Assembly: GCA_947364365.1 (NCBI GenBank)
Contig: CANASP010000004.1
Coordinates: 1-64,000 of the forward strand
Origin: an uncultured Alistipes sp.
GTDB taxonomy: Bacteria > Bacteroidota > Bacteroidia > Bacteroidales > Rikenellaceae
Reading direction: 5' to 3'
DNA length: 64,000 nt
Numbering within the stretch: the stretch's first letter is position 1; the number at the start of each line of letters is the position of its first letter. A program made the position numbers and the translations under genes. Below are positions 8,916 through 17,262 of this stretch, piece by piece. Under the pieces are notes generated by a model, which was given only the letters and a program-made list of their open reading frames with translations, ran no database searches and was not told the origin of the DNA.

Positions 8916-10691
8916 ATGAAAAAGTATCCGAAAATCGGTATCCGACCCACGATCGACGGCCGCCAGGGCGGCGTGCGCGAGAGTCTGGAGGAGAAGACCA
9001 TGGCACTGGCCCGCGCCGTCGCCGAGCTCATCTCCTCGAACCTGAAGAACGGCGACGGCTCGCCCGTCGAGTGCGTCATCGCCGATTCGACCATCGGCCG
9101 CGTGGCCGAGAGCGCCGCCTGCGCCGAGAAGTTCGAGCGCGAGGGGGTAGGCGCCACCATCACCGTGACGTCGTGCTGGTGCTACGGCGCCGAGACGATG
9201 GACATGAACCCCCACTGGCCCAAGGCCGTCTGGGGCTTCAACGGGACGGAGCGTCCGGGTGCCGTCTACCTGGCCGCCGTGCTGGCCGGCCACGCCCAGA
9301 AGGGGCTCCCCGCCTTCGGCATCTACGGCCGCGACGTGCAGGACCTCGACGACAACACCATCCCCGCCGACGTGGCCGAGAAGCTGCTGCGCTTCGCCCG
9401 TGCGGCGCAGGCCGTGGCCACCATGCGGGGCAAGTCCTACCTGTCGATGGGCAGCGTCTCGATGGGCATCGCCGGCTCGATCGTCTCGCCCGACTTCTTC
9501 CAGGAGTACCTGGGCATGCGCTGCGAGTCGGTCGACCTGACCGAGATCATCCGCCGCATGACCGAGGGCATCTACGACAAGGAGGAGTACGCCCGCGCGA
9601 TGGCCTGGACCGAGCGGCACTGCAAGTGCAACGAGGGCGACGACTTCAAGAACCGGCCCGAGAAGCGCAAGACGCGCGAGGAGAAGGACGCCGACTGGGA
9701 GTTCATCGTCAAGATGACGATCATCATGCGCGACCTGATGGAGGGCAACCCCCGCCTGCGCGAGATGGGCTTCAAGGAGGAGGCGCTGGGCCACAACGCC
9801 ATCGCCGCGGGCTTCCAGGGCCAGCGCCAGTGGACCGACTTCTACCCCAACGGCGACTATTCGGAGGCGCTGCTCAACACCTCGTTCGACTGGAACGGCA
9901 TCCGCGAAGCCTACGTCGTCGCCACCGAGAACGACGCCTGCAACGGCGTGGCGATGCTCTTCGGCCACCTGCTGACCAACCGCGCCCAGATCTTCTCCGA
10001 CGTACGCACCTACTGGAGCCCCGAGGCGGTCAAACGCGTCACGGGCATGGAGCTCACGGGCCGCGCCGCGGGCGGCATCATCCACCTCATCAACTCGGGC
10101 GCCACGACGCTCGACGGCACGGGCCGCCAGAGCGACGCCGCGGGCGCCCCCACGATGAAACCCCACTGGGAGCTCACCCAGGAGGAGGTCGGCGCCTGCC
10201 TCGAGGCCACCACCTGGTACCCGGCCGACCGCGACTACTTCCGCGGCGGCGGTTTCTCGTCCAACTTCCTCTCGCGCGGCGGCATGCCCGTCACGATGAT
10301 GCGCCTGAATCTGGTCAAGGGGCTCGGTCCCGTGCTCCAGATCGCCGAGGGGTGGACGGTCGACATCGACCCCGAGATCCACCAGAAGCTCAACGTCCGT
10401 ACCGACCCCACGTGGCCCACGACGTGGTTCGTGCCGCGTCTGTGCGACAAGGCCGCCTTCCGCGACGTCTACTCGGTGATGAACAACTGGGGCGCCAACC
10501 ACGGCGCGATCAGCTACGGCCACATCGGCGCCGACCTGATCACGCTGGCCTCCATCCTGCGCATCCCCGTCTGCATGCACAACGTCGACGAGGAGCGGAT
10601 CTTCCGCCCCGCGGCGTGGAACGCCTTCGGCATGGACAAGGAGGGGGCCGACTACCGCGCCTGCGCCACCTACGGACCTATCTATAAATAA
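8916..10691 (+). CDS. fucI: L-fucose isomerase
   Basis: 591 residues, the family length. It converts L-fucose to L-fuculose in the cytosol using Mn2+. The metal ligands known from E. coli (Glu337, Asp361, His528) are conserved with an offset of one: Glu338 in [11 protein letters not shown], Asp362 in FSDVRTYW and His529 in GANHGAIS. The start [19 protein letters not shown] is the standard family N-terminus. First gene of the fuc operon, 57 bp before fucO. Confidence 0.98.
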   Translation: MKKYPKIGIRPTIDGRQGGVRESLEEKTMALARAVAELISSNLKNGDGSPVECVIADSTIGRVAESAACAEKFEREGVGATITVTSCWCYGAETMDMNPHWPKAVWGFNGTERPGAVYLAAVLAGHAQKGLPAFGIYGRDVQDLDDNTIPADVAEKLLRFARAAQAVATMRGKSYLSMGSVSMGIAGSIVSPDFFQEYLGMRCESVDLTEIIRRMTEGIYDKEEYARAMAWTERHCKCNEGDDFKNRPEKRKTREEKDADWEFIVKMTIIMRDLMEGNPRLREMGFKEEALGHNAIAAGFQGQRQWTDFYPNGDYSEALLNTSFDWNGIREAYVVATENDACNGVAMLFGHLLTNRAQIFSDVRTYWSPEAVKRVTGMELTGRAAGGIIHLINSGATTLDGTGRQSDAAGAPTMKPHWELTQEEVGACLEATTWYPADRDYFRGGGFSSNFLSRGGMPVTMMRLNLVKGLGPVLQIAEGWTVDIDPEIHQKLNVRTDPTWPTTWFVPRLCDKAAFRDVYSVMNNWGANHGAISYGHIGADLITLASILRIPVCMHNVDEERIFRPAAWNAFGMDKEGADYRACATYGPIYK

Positions 10692-10748
10692 CCGAGCGCC
10701 CCGGCCGTGCGTCGCGCGGCCGGGGCCTTCGCCAAAAAACCACCGACC

Positions 10749-11903
10749 ATGATCCACCGTTTCGTCCTCAACGAGGTCTCCTACTTCGGGCCCGGCGCCC
10801 GCGAGATGCTCCCGCAGGAGGTCCGCCGCCTGGGCCTGCACAAGGCCTTCGTCGCCACCGACGCCGACCTGCTGCGCTTCGGCGTCGCCGCCAAGGTCCT
10901 CGACGTGCTCGACCGCGCCGGCATCCCCTACGAAGTCTTCAGCGACATCAAGCCCAACCCCACCGTCGCCAACGTGCAGGCCGGCGTCGCCGCCTTCGCC
11001 GCCTCGGGCGCCGACTTCATCCTGGCCATCGGCGGCGGCTCGTCGATCGACACGGCCAAGGCCGTGGGCATCATCACCAACAACCCCGAGTTCGCCGACG
11101 TCGTCTCGCTCGAAGGGGTGGCCGACACCCGCCGCAAGTCGGTGCCCGTCATCGCGCTGCCCACCACGGCCGGCACGGCCGCCGAGGTGACGATCAACTA
11201 CGTCATCACCGACGAGAAGAACCAGAAGAAGATGGTGTGCGTCGACCCCAACGACATCCCCGCCATCGCCATCGTCGACGCCGAGCTGATGTATACTCTC
11301 CCGCGGAGCCTCACCGCCTCGACGGGTCTCGACGCGCTGACCCACGCCATCGAGGGGCTCATCACCCGCGGCGCCTGGGAGATGAGCGACATGTTCGAGA
11401 TCAAGGCGATCGAGATGATCGCCCGCCACCTCGAACGGGCCGTCGCCGAGCCGACCGACGCCGAGGCGCGCAACGGCATGGCCGTGGCGCAGTACATCGC
11501 CGGCATGGCCTTCTCCAACGTCGGCCTGGGCGTCGTCCACGGCATGGCCCACCCGCTGGGAGCGATCTTCGACATCCCCCACGGCGTGGCCAACGCCCTG
11601 CTGCTGCCCGTGGTCATGGAGTTCAACGCCCCGGCGGCACCCGACAAATACGTCGACATCGCCCGCGCGCTGGGCGTTCTCGCCCCCGACATGAGCCGCG
11701 AGGAGGCGGCCCGGGCCGCCGTCACGGCCGTCCGCGAGCTCTCCGTCCGCGTGGGCATCCCGCAGCACCTCTCCGAGCTGGGCATCCGCGAGGAGGACCT
11801 CGACCGCCTGGCCGAGGCCGCAGCCGCCGACGTCTGCACCCCGGGCAATCCCCGCGAGGTCGACCGGCAAACCATTCTCCAACTCTACAAAAAAGCCTTA
11901 TGA
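10749..11903 (+). CDS. fucO: lactaldehyde reductase (1,2-propanediol oxidoreductase)
   Basis: 384 residues from the ATG at 10749 (MIHRFVLNEVSYFGPGARE), an iron-dependent group III alcohol dehydrogenase. Visible motifs are GGGSSIDTAKAVG for NAD and GLDALTHAIEG plus HGMAHPLGAIFDIPHGVAN for the metal site (Asp and three His). It reduces the L-lactaldehyde released by FucA to 1,2-propanediol, regenerating NAD+ anaerobically. Its position between fucI and fucA supports this over a general alcohol dehydrogenase. It overlaps fucA by ATGA. Confidence 0.93.
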   Translation: MIHRFVLNEVSYFGPGAREMLPQEVRRLGLHKAFVATDADLLRFGVAAKVLDVLDRAGIPYEVFSDIKPNPTVANVQAGVAAFAASGADFILAIGGGSSIDTAKAVGIITNNPEFADVVSLEGVADTRRKSVPVIALPTTAGTAAEVTINYVITDEKNQKKMVCVDPNDIPAIAIVDAELMYTLPRSLTASTGLDALTHAIEGLITRGAWEMSDMFEIKAIEMIARHLERAVAEPTDAEARNGMAVAQYIAGMAFSNVGLGVVHGMAHPLGAIFDIPHGVANALLLPVVMEFNAPAAPDKYVDIARALGVLAPDMSREEAARAAVTAVRELSVRVGIPQHLSELGIREEDLDRLAEAAAADVCTPGNPREVDRQTILQLYKKAL

Positions 11904-12538
11904 TCACCGACGAACAGATCCGACAGTTTCTCGACCAGGCCCACCGCTACGGCGCCGCCCGCCTGATGCTTTGCAGCAGCGGCAACCTCTCGTGGCGCAT
12001 CGGCCAGCAGGCCCTCGTCTCGGGCACCGGCTCGTGGGTCCCCGACCTCCGGCAGGAAAAGGTCGCCCTGTGCGACATCGCCACGGGCGCCTCGCTCAAC
12101 GGCGTCAAACCCTCGATGGAGAGCACCTTCCACCTGGGCATCCTGCGCGAGCGTCCCGACGTCGACGTGGTGCTCCACTTCCAGTCGGAGTACGCCACCG
12201 CCGTCGCCTGCATGAAAAACAAGCCGACGAACTTCAACGTCACGGCCGAGATCCCCTGCCACGTGGGCAGCGAGATCCCCGTCATCCCCTACTTCCGCCC
12301 CGGGTCGCCCGAGCTGGCCCATGCCGTCGTCGAGGCGATGCGCAACCACAACTCGGTGCTGCTCACCAACCACGGGCAGGTGGTCTGCGGCAAGACCTTC
12401 GACCAGGTCTTCGAGCGCGCCACCTTCTTCGAGATGGCCTGCCGCATCATCGTCCAGTCGGGCGGCGACTACAGCGTGCTGACGCAGGAGGAGATCGACG
12501 ATCTGGAGACCTACGTACTGGGCAAGAAAAGCAAGTGA
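11900..12538 (+). CDS. fucA: L-fuculose-1-phosphate aldolase, class II aldolase/adducin fold
   Basis: 212 residues. It cleaves fuculose 1-phosphate to dihydroxyacetone phosphate and L-lactaldehyde. The class II aldolase fold is clear (SSGNLSWR, GVKPSMESTFHLGIL, LLTNHGQVVCG). Against E. coli FucA zinc and catalytic residues, Glu74 (Glu73), His93 (His92) and His158 (His155) are kept, but the position of His94 is Gln95 (LHFQSEYATAV). The substitution does not break the frame and the context is intact, so the enzyme is probably active with an altered metal site. Translationally coupled to fucO and 4 bp from fucK. Confidence 0.9.
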   Translation: MITDEQIRQFLDQAHRYGAARLMLCSSGNLSWRIGQQALVSGTGSWVPDLRQEKVALCDIATGASLNGVKPSMESTFHLGILRERPDVDVVLHFQSEYATAVACMKNKPTNFNVTAEIPCHVGSEIPVIPYFRPGSPELAHAVVEAMRNHNSVLLTNHGQVVCGKTFDQVFERATFFEMACRIIVQSGGDYSVLTQEEIDDLETYVLGKKSK

Positions 12539-12542
12539 CGCC

Positions 12543-13952
12543 ATGAAAGCGTGCTATCTCGCCGCCGACTTCGGCGGAGGAAGCGGGCGCGTGATGGCCG
12601 GCCGTCTCGTCGACGGCCGCCTCGCGCTTGAGGAGGTCTACCGCTTCGCCAACCGCCAGATCCGCCTGGGCGACCGCCTCTGCTGGGACTTCCCGGCGCT
12701 CTTCCAGGAGATGAAGGAGGGCATCGCGCAGGCGGTCCGCCGCGGCTACCGCGTGCGCAGCATCGGTATCGACACCTGGGGCGTCGACTTCGGCCTGGTC
12801 GACCGCGCGGGCGACCTGCTGGGCAACCCCGTCTGCTACCGCGACGCGCGCACCGAGGGCGAACCCGAGCGTTTTATGGCCGACAACGACCCCGCGGCCC
12901 ACTACGCCCTGACGGGCATCCAGACGATGCCGATCAACACGCTCTACCAGCTGCGTGCGATGCGCCGCGCGGGCGACGTGAGGCTCGACGCGGCCGAGCG
13001 GCTGCTCTTCATGCCCGATCTTCTGAGCTTCTACCTCACGGGCGAGGCCGGCAACGAATACACCATCGCCTCGACCTCCGAGCTGCTCGACGCCGCGCAG
13101 GGCACGTGGTCCGACGAGACGATCCGCCGCGCCGACCTGCCGCGCCGCCTCTTCGGCCCCATCGTCCGCCCGGGCACCGTGCGCGGCACCGTGCGGGCCG
13201 ACATCGCCGCCGAGCTGGGCCTCGACCCCGACGTCGCCGTCGTCGCCGTGGGCTCGCACGACACGGCCAGCGCCGCCTTCGCCGCCCCCGAGGCGGGCGA
13301 GGGCGGGGCCTTCCTCAGCTCGGGCACCTGGTCGCTGCTCGGCGCGCTGGTCGACCGCCCCGTACTCTCGGAGGAGGCGCGCCGCGCCGGCTTCTCCAAC
13401 GAAGGGGGCGTGGGCAAGATCTGCCTGCTGCAAAACATCACCGGACTGTGGATCGTCCAGCGGCTCATGGCCGAGTGGGAGGCCCGCGGCGAAGGGGTCA
13501 CCTACGAGGAGATCAACGCTGCGGCCGAGCGGTCGACCGTCGCGGTCACGATCGACGTCGACGACCCCTCGTTCGCCAACCCCCGGTCGATGGAGCAGGC
13601 CGTCCGCGCCTTCTGCCGCCGCACGGGGCAGGAGGAGCCCCGCACGAAGGGCGACTTCATGCGCACGGTCTGCCTCTCGCTGGCGGCGCGCTACCGGCGC
13701 GGCATCGGGGAGATGAACCGGCTGCTCCCGCGCCCCGTCGAGCGGCTCAACATCCTCGGCGGCGGGTGCCGCAACCGCCTGCTCAACCGCCTGACGGCCC
13801 GCGCGCTGGGCATTCCGGTCTACGCCGGTCCGGTCGAGGCCACGGCTCTGGGCAACCTGCTGCTCCAGGCCATCGCCCTGGGCGACGTCGCCCGCGAGGA
13901 GGCCGCGGCGATCGTCGCCCGCAGCACCGAGCTCGAACGCTTCGACCCCTGA
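12543..13952 (+). CDS. fucK: FGGY-family kinase, L-fuculokinase (rhamnulokinase-like)
   Basis: 469 residues. Sugar kinase with N-terminal phosphate motif DFGGGSGR, the substrate/catalytic segment IGIDTWGVDFGLVD and C-terminal ATP-binding ILGGGCRNRLLN. By sequence style it is closer to rhamnulokinase (RhaB) than to E. coli FucK. Its place between fucA and fucP argues that it phosphorylates L-fuculose, as the analogous Bacteroides gene does. Dual activity on rhamnulose cannot be excluded. Confidence 0.9.
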   Translation: MKACYLAADFGGGSGRVMAGRLVDGRLALEEVYRFANRQIRLGDRLCWDFPALFQEMKEGIAQAVRRGYRVRSIGIDTWGVDFGLVDRAGDLLGNPVCYRDARTEGEPERFMADNDPAAHYALTGIQTMPINTLYQLRAMRRAGDVRLDAAERLLFMPDLLSFYLTGEAGNEYTIASTSELLDAAQGTWSDETIRRADLPRRLFGPIVRPGTVRGTVRADIAAELGLDPDVAVVAVGSHDTASAAFAAPEAGEGGAFLSSGTWSLLGALVDRPVLSEEARRAGFSNEGGVGKICLLQNITGLWIVQRLMAEWEARGEGVTYEEINAAAERSTVAVTIDVDDPSFANPRSMEQAVRAFCRRTGQEEPRTKGDFMRTVCLSLAARYRRGIGEMNRLLPRPVERLNILGGGCRNRLLNRLTARALGIPVYAGPVEATALGNLLLQAIALGDVAREEAAAIVARSTELERFDP

Positions 13953-13989
13953 TCGTTTCCACCGCACACCACCGACCTACTACCGACCC

Positions 13990-15294
13990 ATGAAACCACC
14001 CAGACAATCCATTCTCTCCAAGGACGGCGTGAGCTACCTCCTGCCGTTCGTCCTCATCACCTCGTGCTTCGCGCTGTGGGGCTTCGCCAACGACATCACC
14101 AACCCGATGGTCAAGGCCTTCTCCAAGATCTTCCGCATGAGCGTCGCCGACGGCGCCCTGGTGCAGGTCGCCTTCTACGGCGGCTACTTCGCCATGGCCT
14201 TCCCCGCGGCGATGTTCATCCGCCGCTACTCCTACAAGGCGGGCATCCTGCTCGGCCTGGGACTCTATGCCGCCGGCGCCTTCCTCTTCTACCCCGCGGC
14301 GCTCACCGGGAGCTACTACCCCTTCCTGGCGGCCTACTTCATCCTCACCTGCGGCCTCTCGTTCCTCGAGACCAGCGCCAACCCCTACATCCTCTCGATG
14401 GGCACGCCCGAGACCGCCACGCGGCGCCTCAACCTCGCCCAGTCGTTCAACCCCATGGGGTCGCTGCTGGGCATGTGGGTGGCGATGAACTTCATCCAGG
14501 CGCGGCTCCACCCGATGGATACCGCCGACCGCGCGCTGCTCTCCGACGCCGAGTTCGCCGCCGTGCGCGACGCCGACATCGCCGTGCTGATCGCCCCCTA
14601 CCTGGCCATCGGCGCCGTCATCCTCGGCATGCTGCTGCTGATCCGCCTGACGAAGATGCCCAAGAACGGCGACCGCAACCACTCGATCGACCTCCTGCCG
14701 ACGCTGCGGCGCATCTTCTCGCTGCCGCGCTACCGCGAAGGGGTCGTCGCGCAGTTCTTCTACGTCGGCGCGCAGATCATGTGCTGGACCTTCATCATCC
14801 AGTACGGCACGCGCATCTTCATGGCCGAAGGGATGGCCGAGAAGGCCGCCGAGGTGCTCTCGCAGCAATACAACATCGTCGCCATGGTGATCTTCTGCGT
14901 CAGCCGCTTCGTCTGCACCTTCCTGCTGCGCTACGTCAACGCCGGGCGGCTGCTGGCGCTGCTGGCCGGCGCCGGCATCCTGTTCACGGCCGGGGTCATC
15001 GGGTTCCACGACATCCGGGGGCTCTACTGCCTGGTGGCCGTCTCGGCCTGCATGTCGCTGATGTTCCCCACCATCTACGGCATCGCCCTCGACGGCCTGG
15101 GCGACGACGCCAAGTTCGGCGCCGCGGGGCTCATCATGGCCATCCTCGGCGGGTCGGTCCTGCCGCCTCTCCAGGCCGCGATCATCGACCGCGGCACCGT
15201 CGCAGGCATGCCGGCCGTCAACCTCTCGTTCGCGCTGCCGCTCGTCTGCTTCGTCGTCATCGCCCTCTACGGCTACCGCAGCATCCGGCGCTGA
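13990..15294 (+). CDS. fucP: L-fucose:H+ symporter, MFS
   Basis: 434 residues with about twelve membrane segments. The start (SYLLPFVLITSCFALWGFAN, then DITNPMVKAF) and FLETSANPYILSMG are hallmarks of FucP. It imports L-fucose across the inner membrane with protons. Last gene of the operon, 37 bp after fucK and followed by a terminator. Confidence 0.95.
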   Translation: MKPPRQSILSKDGVSYLLPFVLITSCFALWGFANDITNPMVKAFSKIFRMSVADGALVQVAFYGGYFAMAFPAAMFIRRYSYKAGILLGLGLYAAGAFLFYPAALTGSYYPFLAAYFILTCGLSFLETSANPYILSMGTPETATRRLNLAQSFNPMGSLLGMWVAMNFIQARLHPMDTADRALLSDAEFAAVRDADIAVLIAPYLAIGAVILGMLLLIRLTKMPKNGDRNHSIDLLPTLRRIFSLPRYREGVVAQFFYVGAQIMCWTFIIQYGTRIFMAEGMAEKAAEVLSQQYNIVAMVIFCVSRFVCTFLLRYVNAGRLLALLAGAGILFTAGVIGFHDIRGLYCLVAVSACMSLMFPTIYGIALDGLGDDAKFGAAGLIMAILGGSVLPPLQAAIIDRGTVAGMPAVNLSFALPLVCFVVIALYGYRSIRR

Positions 15295-15388
15295 CGGCGG
15301 CCCGCGAAGGAGAGAGCGGGCATCCGAAAGCGCATCCGCAGGCCGCGCGCCCGGACTTTGCGCCGACGCCCCCTCCCGCCGCATCCGA

Positions 15389-15417
15389 CCCCGCGCCGCA
15401 CGGTGCGGGGCTTTTTT
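15389..15417 (+). terminator. fuc operon terminator
   Basis: CCCCGC (15389-15394) pairs with GCGGGG (15405-15410), with an inner CCG/CGG pair, then CTTTTTT. It lies about 95 bp after fucP. Confidence 0.85.
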
Positions 15418-15451
15418 CGCCGAAAAGAGGCGGGCGAAGCGAAAAATTCGC

Positions 15452-15459
15452 TACCTTTG
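15452..15459 (+). promoter_or_regulatory. -7 box of the DUF3127 gene
   Basis: TACCTTTG, 27 nt before the start codon. Confidence 0.7.
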
Positions 15460-15485
15460 TCTTCAAATCAAAAAACAGACAAGCT

Positions 15486-15851
15486 ATGGAATTCGAAGGA
15501 ACCGTTTACAAAATAATGCCCGTGACGAAGGGCACCTCGGCGCGCGGCGAGTGGCAGCGCCAGGACGTCGTGTTCGAGATGCAGGACGGCGCCTACGCCC
15601 GCAAGATCTGCGTGACGTTCTTCAACCGGCCCGACGACGTGGCCCGGCTCAAGGAGGGTGCGACCTACACCGTCTCGGTCAATATCGAGTCGCGCGAGTA
15701 CAACGGCCGCTGGTACACCGACATCCGCGCTTGGCGTCTCCAGCCCAAGCAGGTCGAGGCTCCCGCGCCGATGCCCGACATGCCGCCCCTGGGCGACGAG
15801 CCATCCTACACCGCAACGCCCGCCGCCGAGGTCGACGACCTGCCGTTCTGA
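15486..15851 (+). CDS. DUF3127 domain protein (OB-fold, SSB-like)
   Basis: 121 residues (MEFEGTVYKIMPVTKGTSAR). The N-terminal ~95 residues match the Bacteroidota DUF3127 pattern, a small OB-fold domain. The C-terminal tail is Pro/Glu-rich and ends DDLPF, which resembles the acidic, Phe-terminated tip of single-stranded DNA-binding proteins. A nucleic-acid-binding role is therefore plausible but inferred. Single gene with its own -7 box and terminator. Confidence 0.85.
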   Translation: MEFEGTVYKIMPVTKGTSARGEWQRQDVVFEMQDGAYARKICVTFFNRPDDVARLKEGATYTVSVNIESREYNGRWYTDIRAWRLQPKQVEAPAPMPDMPPLGDEPSYTATPAAEVDDLPF

Positions 15852-15880
15852 TCCGGCGCGGACGCTTTCCGACAACCCGA

Positions 15881-15915
15881 CCGGCCGCCCTCTTATGGGG
15901 CCGGCCGTTTTTTCA
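15881..15915 (+). terminator. terminator of the DUF3127 gene
   Basis: CCGGCC (15881-15886) plus flanking bases pair with GGCCGG in 15899-15906 around a TCTTAT-containing loop, followed by six T. Confidence 0.8.
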
Positions 15916-15920
15916 TCCGC

Positions 15921-16085
15921 CGGGGCAGACTTCACCGGAGCAGACCTCGCCGGGACAGACCTCACCGGGACAGACTTCGCCGGAGCAGACCTCGACGGGA
16001 CAGACCTCACCGGGACAGACTTCACCGGAGCAGACCTCGCCGGGACAGACTTCACCGGGACAGACCTCGCCGAGACATACTTCGC
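15921..16085 (+). repeat. 15-bp minisatellite, eleven units
   Basis: Eleven contiguous units of exactly 15 bp, consensus CGGgaCAGACcTCaC with alternating variants at a few positions. Because 15 is a multiple of three, every frame looks like a pentapeptide repeat; one plus frame reads (GADLT/GTDFA)n, the other strand EVCPG repeats. There is no convincing start, promoter or partner, and the array continues into 16-bp units that break the frame, so it is taken as non-coding. Confidence 0.9.
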
Positions 16086-16453
16086 AGCGCGCCGTTGCGG
16101 AGAGGCTAATGCCGAAGGATCCTTTGCCGGGGGAGGTTTTGCCGAGAGGGTTTCGCAGGAAATCCTTCGCCGAAACGCTCCTCGCCGGAACACACCCCTG
16201 TCGGTACACTCCCCTGTCGGAACACACCCCTGTCGGAACACACCCCTGTCGGTACACTCCCCTGTCGGAACACACACCTGCCGGAACACGCCCTGCCGGA
16301 ACACTCCTCGCCGAAACACACACCTGACGGACCGCTCCTCGCCGGAACGCTCCCCTGCCAAAACACACACCAGCCGAAACACACACCAGCCGGAACACGC
16401 CCTTGCCGAAACACACACCTGCCGGAACACGCCCTTGCCGGAACACCCTTCGC
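16086..16453 (+). repeat. degenerate 14-16-bp repeats continuing the minisatellite
   Basis: 16086-16170 holds decayed 14-15-bp units. 16171-16453 holds about eighteen units, mostly 16 bp (CGGAACACACCCCTGT type) mixed with 15-bp ones (CGGAACACTCCTCGC). Some adjacent units are identical (16218-16233 and 16234-16249). The units share the CGGxaCA core with the preceding 15-bp array, suggesting one origin. Confidence 0.85.
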
Positions 16454-16508
16454 TGCGCGGCCTATGCGGATCCCGGCTCCGCCGGCGGACGCAGGGCCTC
16501 GCAACCTC

Positions 16509-16548
16509 ATACAAACACAAAGGGCATCCTTCGCGGGATGCCCTTTGT
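16509..16548 (-). terminator. terminator of the rpmB-rpmG-DUF4295 unit
   Basis: A perfect 13-bp stem (16517-16529 with 16536-16548) with a 6-nt loop; on the minus strand it is followed by a T-rich tract. Confidence 0.85.
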
Positions 16549-16575
16549 ATTTCAAGCCGAGGCCTGAAAATACGC

Positions 16576-16734
16576 TTATTTCTTGCCTTCGAAGAAATCC
16601 TTGACCTGGTCGTTGGGGATGATACCCTCCTTGAACATATAGGCGCCGGTCTTCTCCGACTTGACCATCTTGATGCACTTGGTGAACTGCTTGCCCGTGC
16701 CGGTCTTCAGCGTTGCGACTACTTTCTTTGCCAT
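16576..16734 (-). CDS. DUF4295 small basic protein
   Basis: 52 residues (MAKKVVATLKTGTGKQFTKC, then IKMVKSEKTGAYMFKEG), a Bacteroidota-specific small protein habitually encoded just after rpmG. The strongly basic composition and linkage to rpmB and rpmG suggest ribosome association; no function is established. It begins 10 bp after rpmG and is followed by a terminator. Confidence 0.92.
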   Translation of the reverse strand: MAKKVVATLKTGTGKQFTKCIKMVKSEKTGAYMFKEGIIPNDQVKDFFEGKK

Positions 16735-16744
16735 AAAGCTCTAA

Positions 16745-16927
16745 CTATTTGATTTCACGGTGAACGGTGACACGCTTCAGGAACGGGTTGTACTTCTTGC
16801 GCTCCAGACGGTCGGGGGTGTTCTTCTTGTTCTTGGTGGTGATGTAACGGGACATACCCGCAACACCGCTCTCTTTCTGTTCGGTGCATTCGAGAATCAC
16901 CTGAACGCGATTGCCTTTCTTTGCCAT
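16745..16927 (-). CDS. rpmG: 50S ribosomal protein L33
   Basis: 60 residues ([20 protein letters not shown]), standard L33 with [23 protein letters not shown] core split over two motifs. Only one cysteine, so the zinc-free form. It lies 18 bp after rpmB. Confidence 0.97.
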   Translation of the reverse strand: MAKKGNRVQVILECTEQKESGVAGMSRYITTKNKKNTPDRLERKKYNPFLKRVTVHREIK

Positions 16928-16945
16928 TTGTTACTTCGGTGTTGT

Positions 16946-17179
16946 TTAGTAAACGCTCTTCGGGGCTACGGCTTCGCGCAGGGCGACTTCGAGACCCTTC
17001 TTGTTGATGGTTTTCATACCGGCTGCCGTGACCTTCAGGGTGATCCAGCGGCCCTCCTGCTCCGACCAGAAGCGCTTGGTTTTCAGATTCGGGCTGAATC
17101 TGCGCTTGGTCTTGTGGTGCGAGTGCGAGACGTTGTTGCCAACGACTGCGGTCTTGCCCGTGATTTCGCAAATTTTCAT
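16946..17179 (-). CDS. rpmB: 50S ribosomal protein L28
   Basis: 77 residues (MKICEITGKTAVVGNNVSHS), the L28 hallmark N-terminus with KTKRRFSPNL. First gene of rpmB-rpmG-DUF4295, with its own -7 box upstream. Confidence 0.97.
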   Translation of the reverse strand: MKICEITGKTAVVGNNVSHSHHKTKRRFSPNLKTKRFWSEQEGRWITLKVTAAGMKTINKKGLEVALREAVAPKSVY

Positions 17180-17219
17180 TGTGAGACTGAATTTTAGTTA
17201 AAATGCCCGTAAGGGAGTG

Positions 17220-17227
17220 CAAATGTA
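17220..17227 (-). promoter_or_regulatory. rpmB promoter (-7 box)
   Basis: The minus strand reads TACATTTG in an A+T-rich island, 40 nt before rpmB. It gives the ribosomal genes their own start despite following cinA. Confidence 0.7.
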
Positions 17228-17262
17228 ATGAAAAATCGCCAATTAAAAGCGAAAAGCGGGAA

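Noticed and set aside
4687..11882. Very long minus-strand open frames (893 aa at 4687-7368 and 1016 aa at 8832-11882) opposite the S9 peptidase and fuc genes
   Set aside because: Their sequences are Val/Ala/Asp/His-rich mirror translations of G+C-rich genes with no domains; the plus-strand genes are certain.
15921..16453. CRISPR array
   Set aside because: Units are directly adjacent, with no spacers, and no cas genes are present.
15658..16752. A pentapeptide-repeat protein (GADLT-type) encoded through the minisatellite
   Set aside because: It has no promoter or credible start, all frames of a 15-bp repeat look pentameric, and the array goes on in 16-bp units that would scramble the frame.
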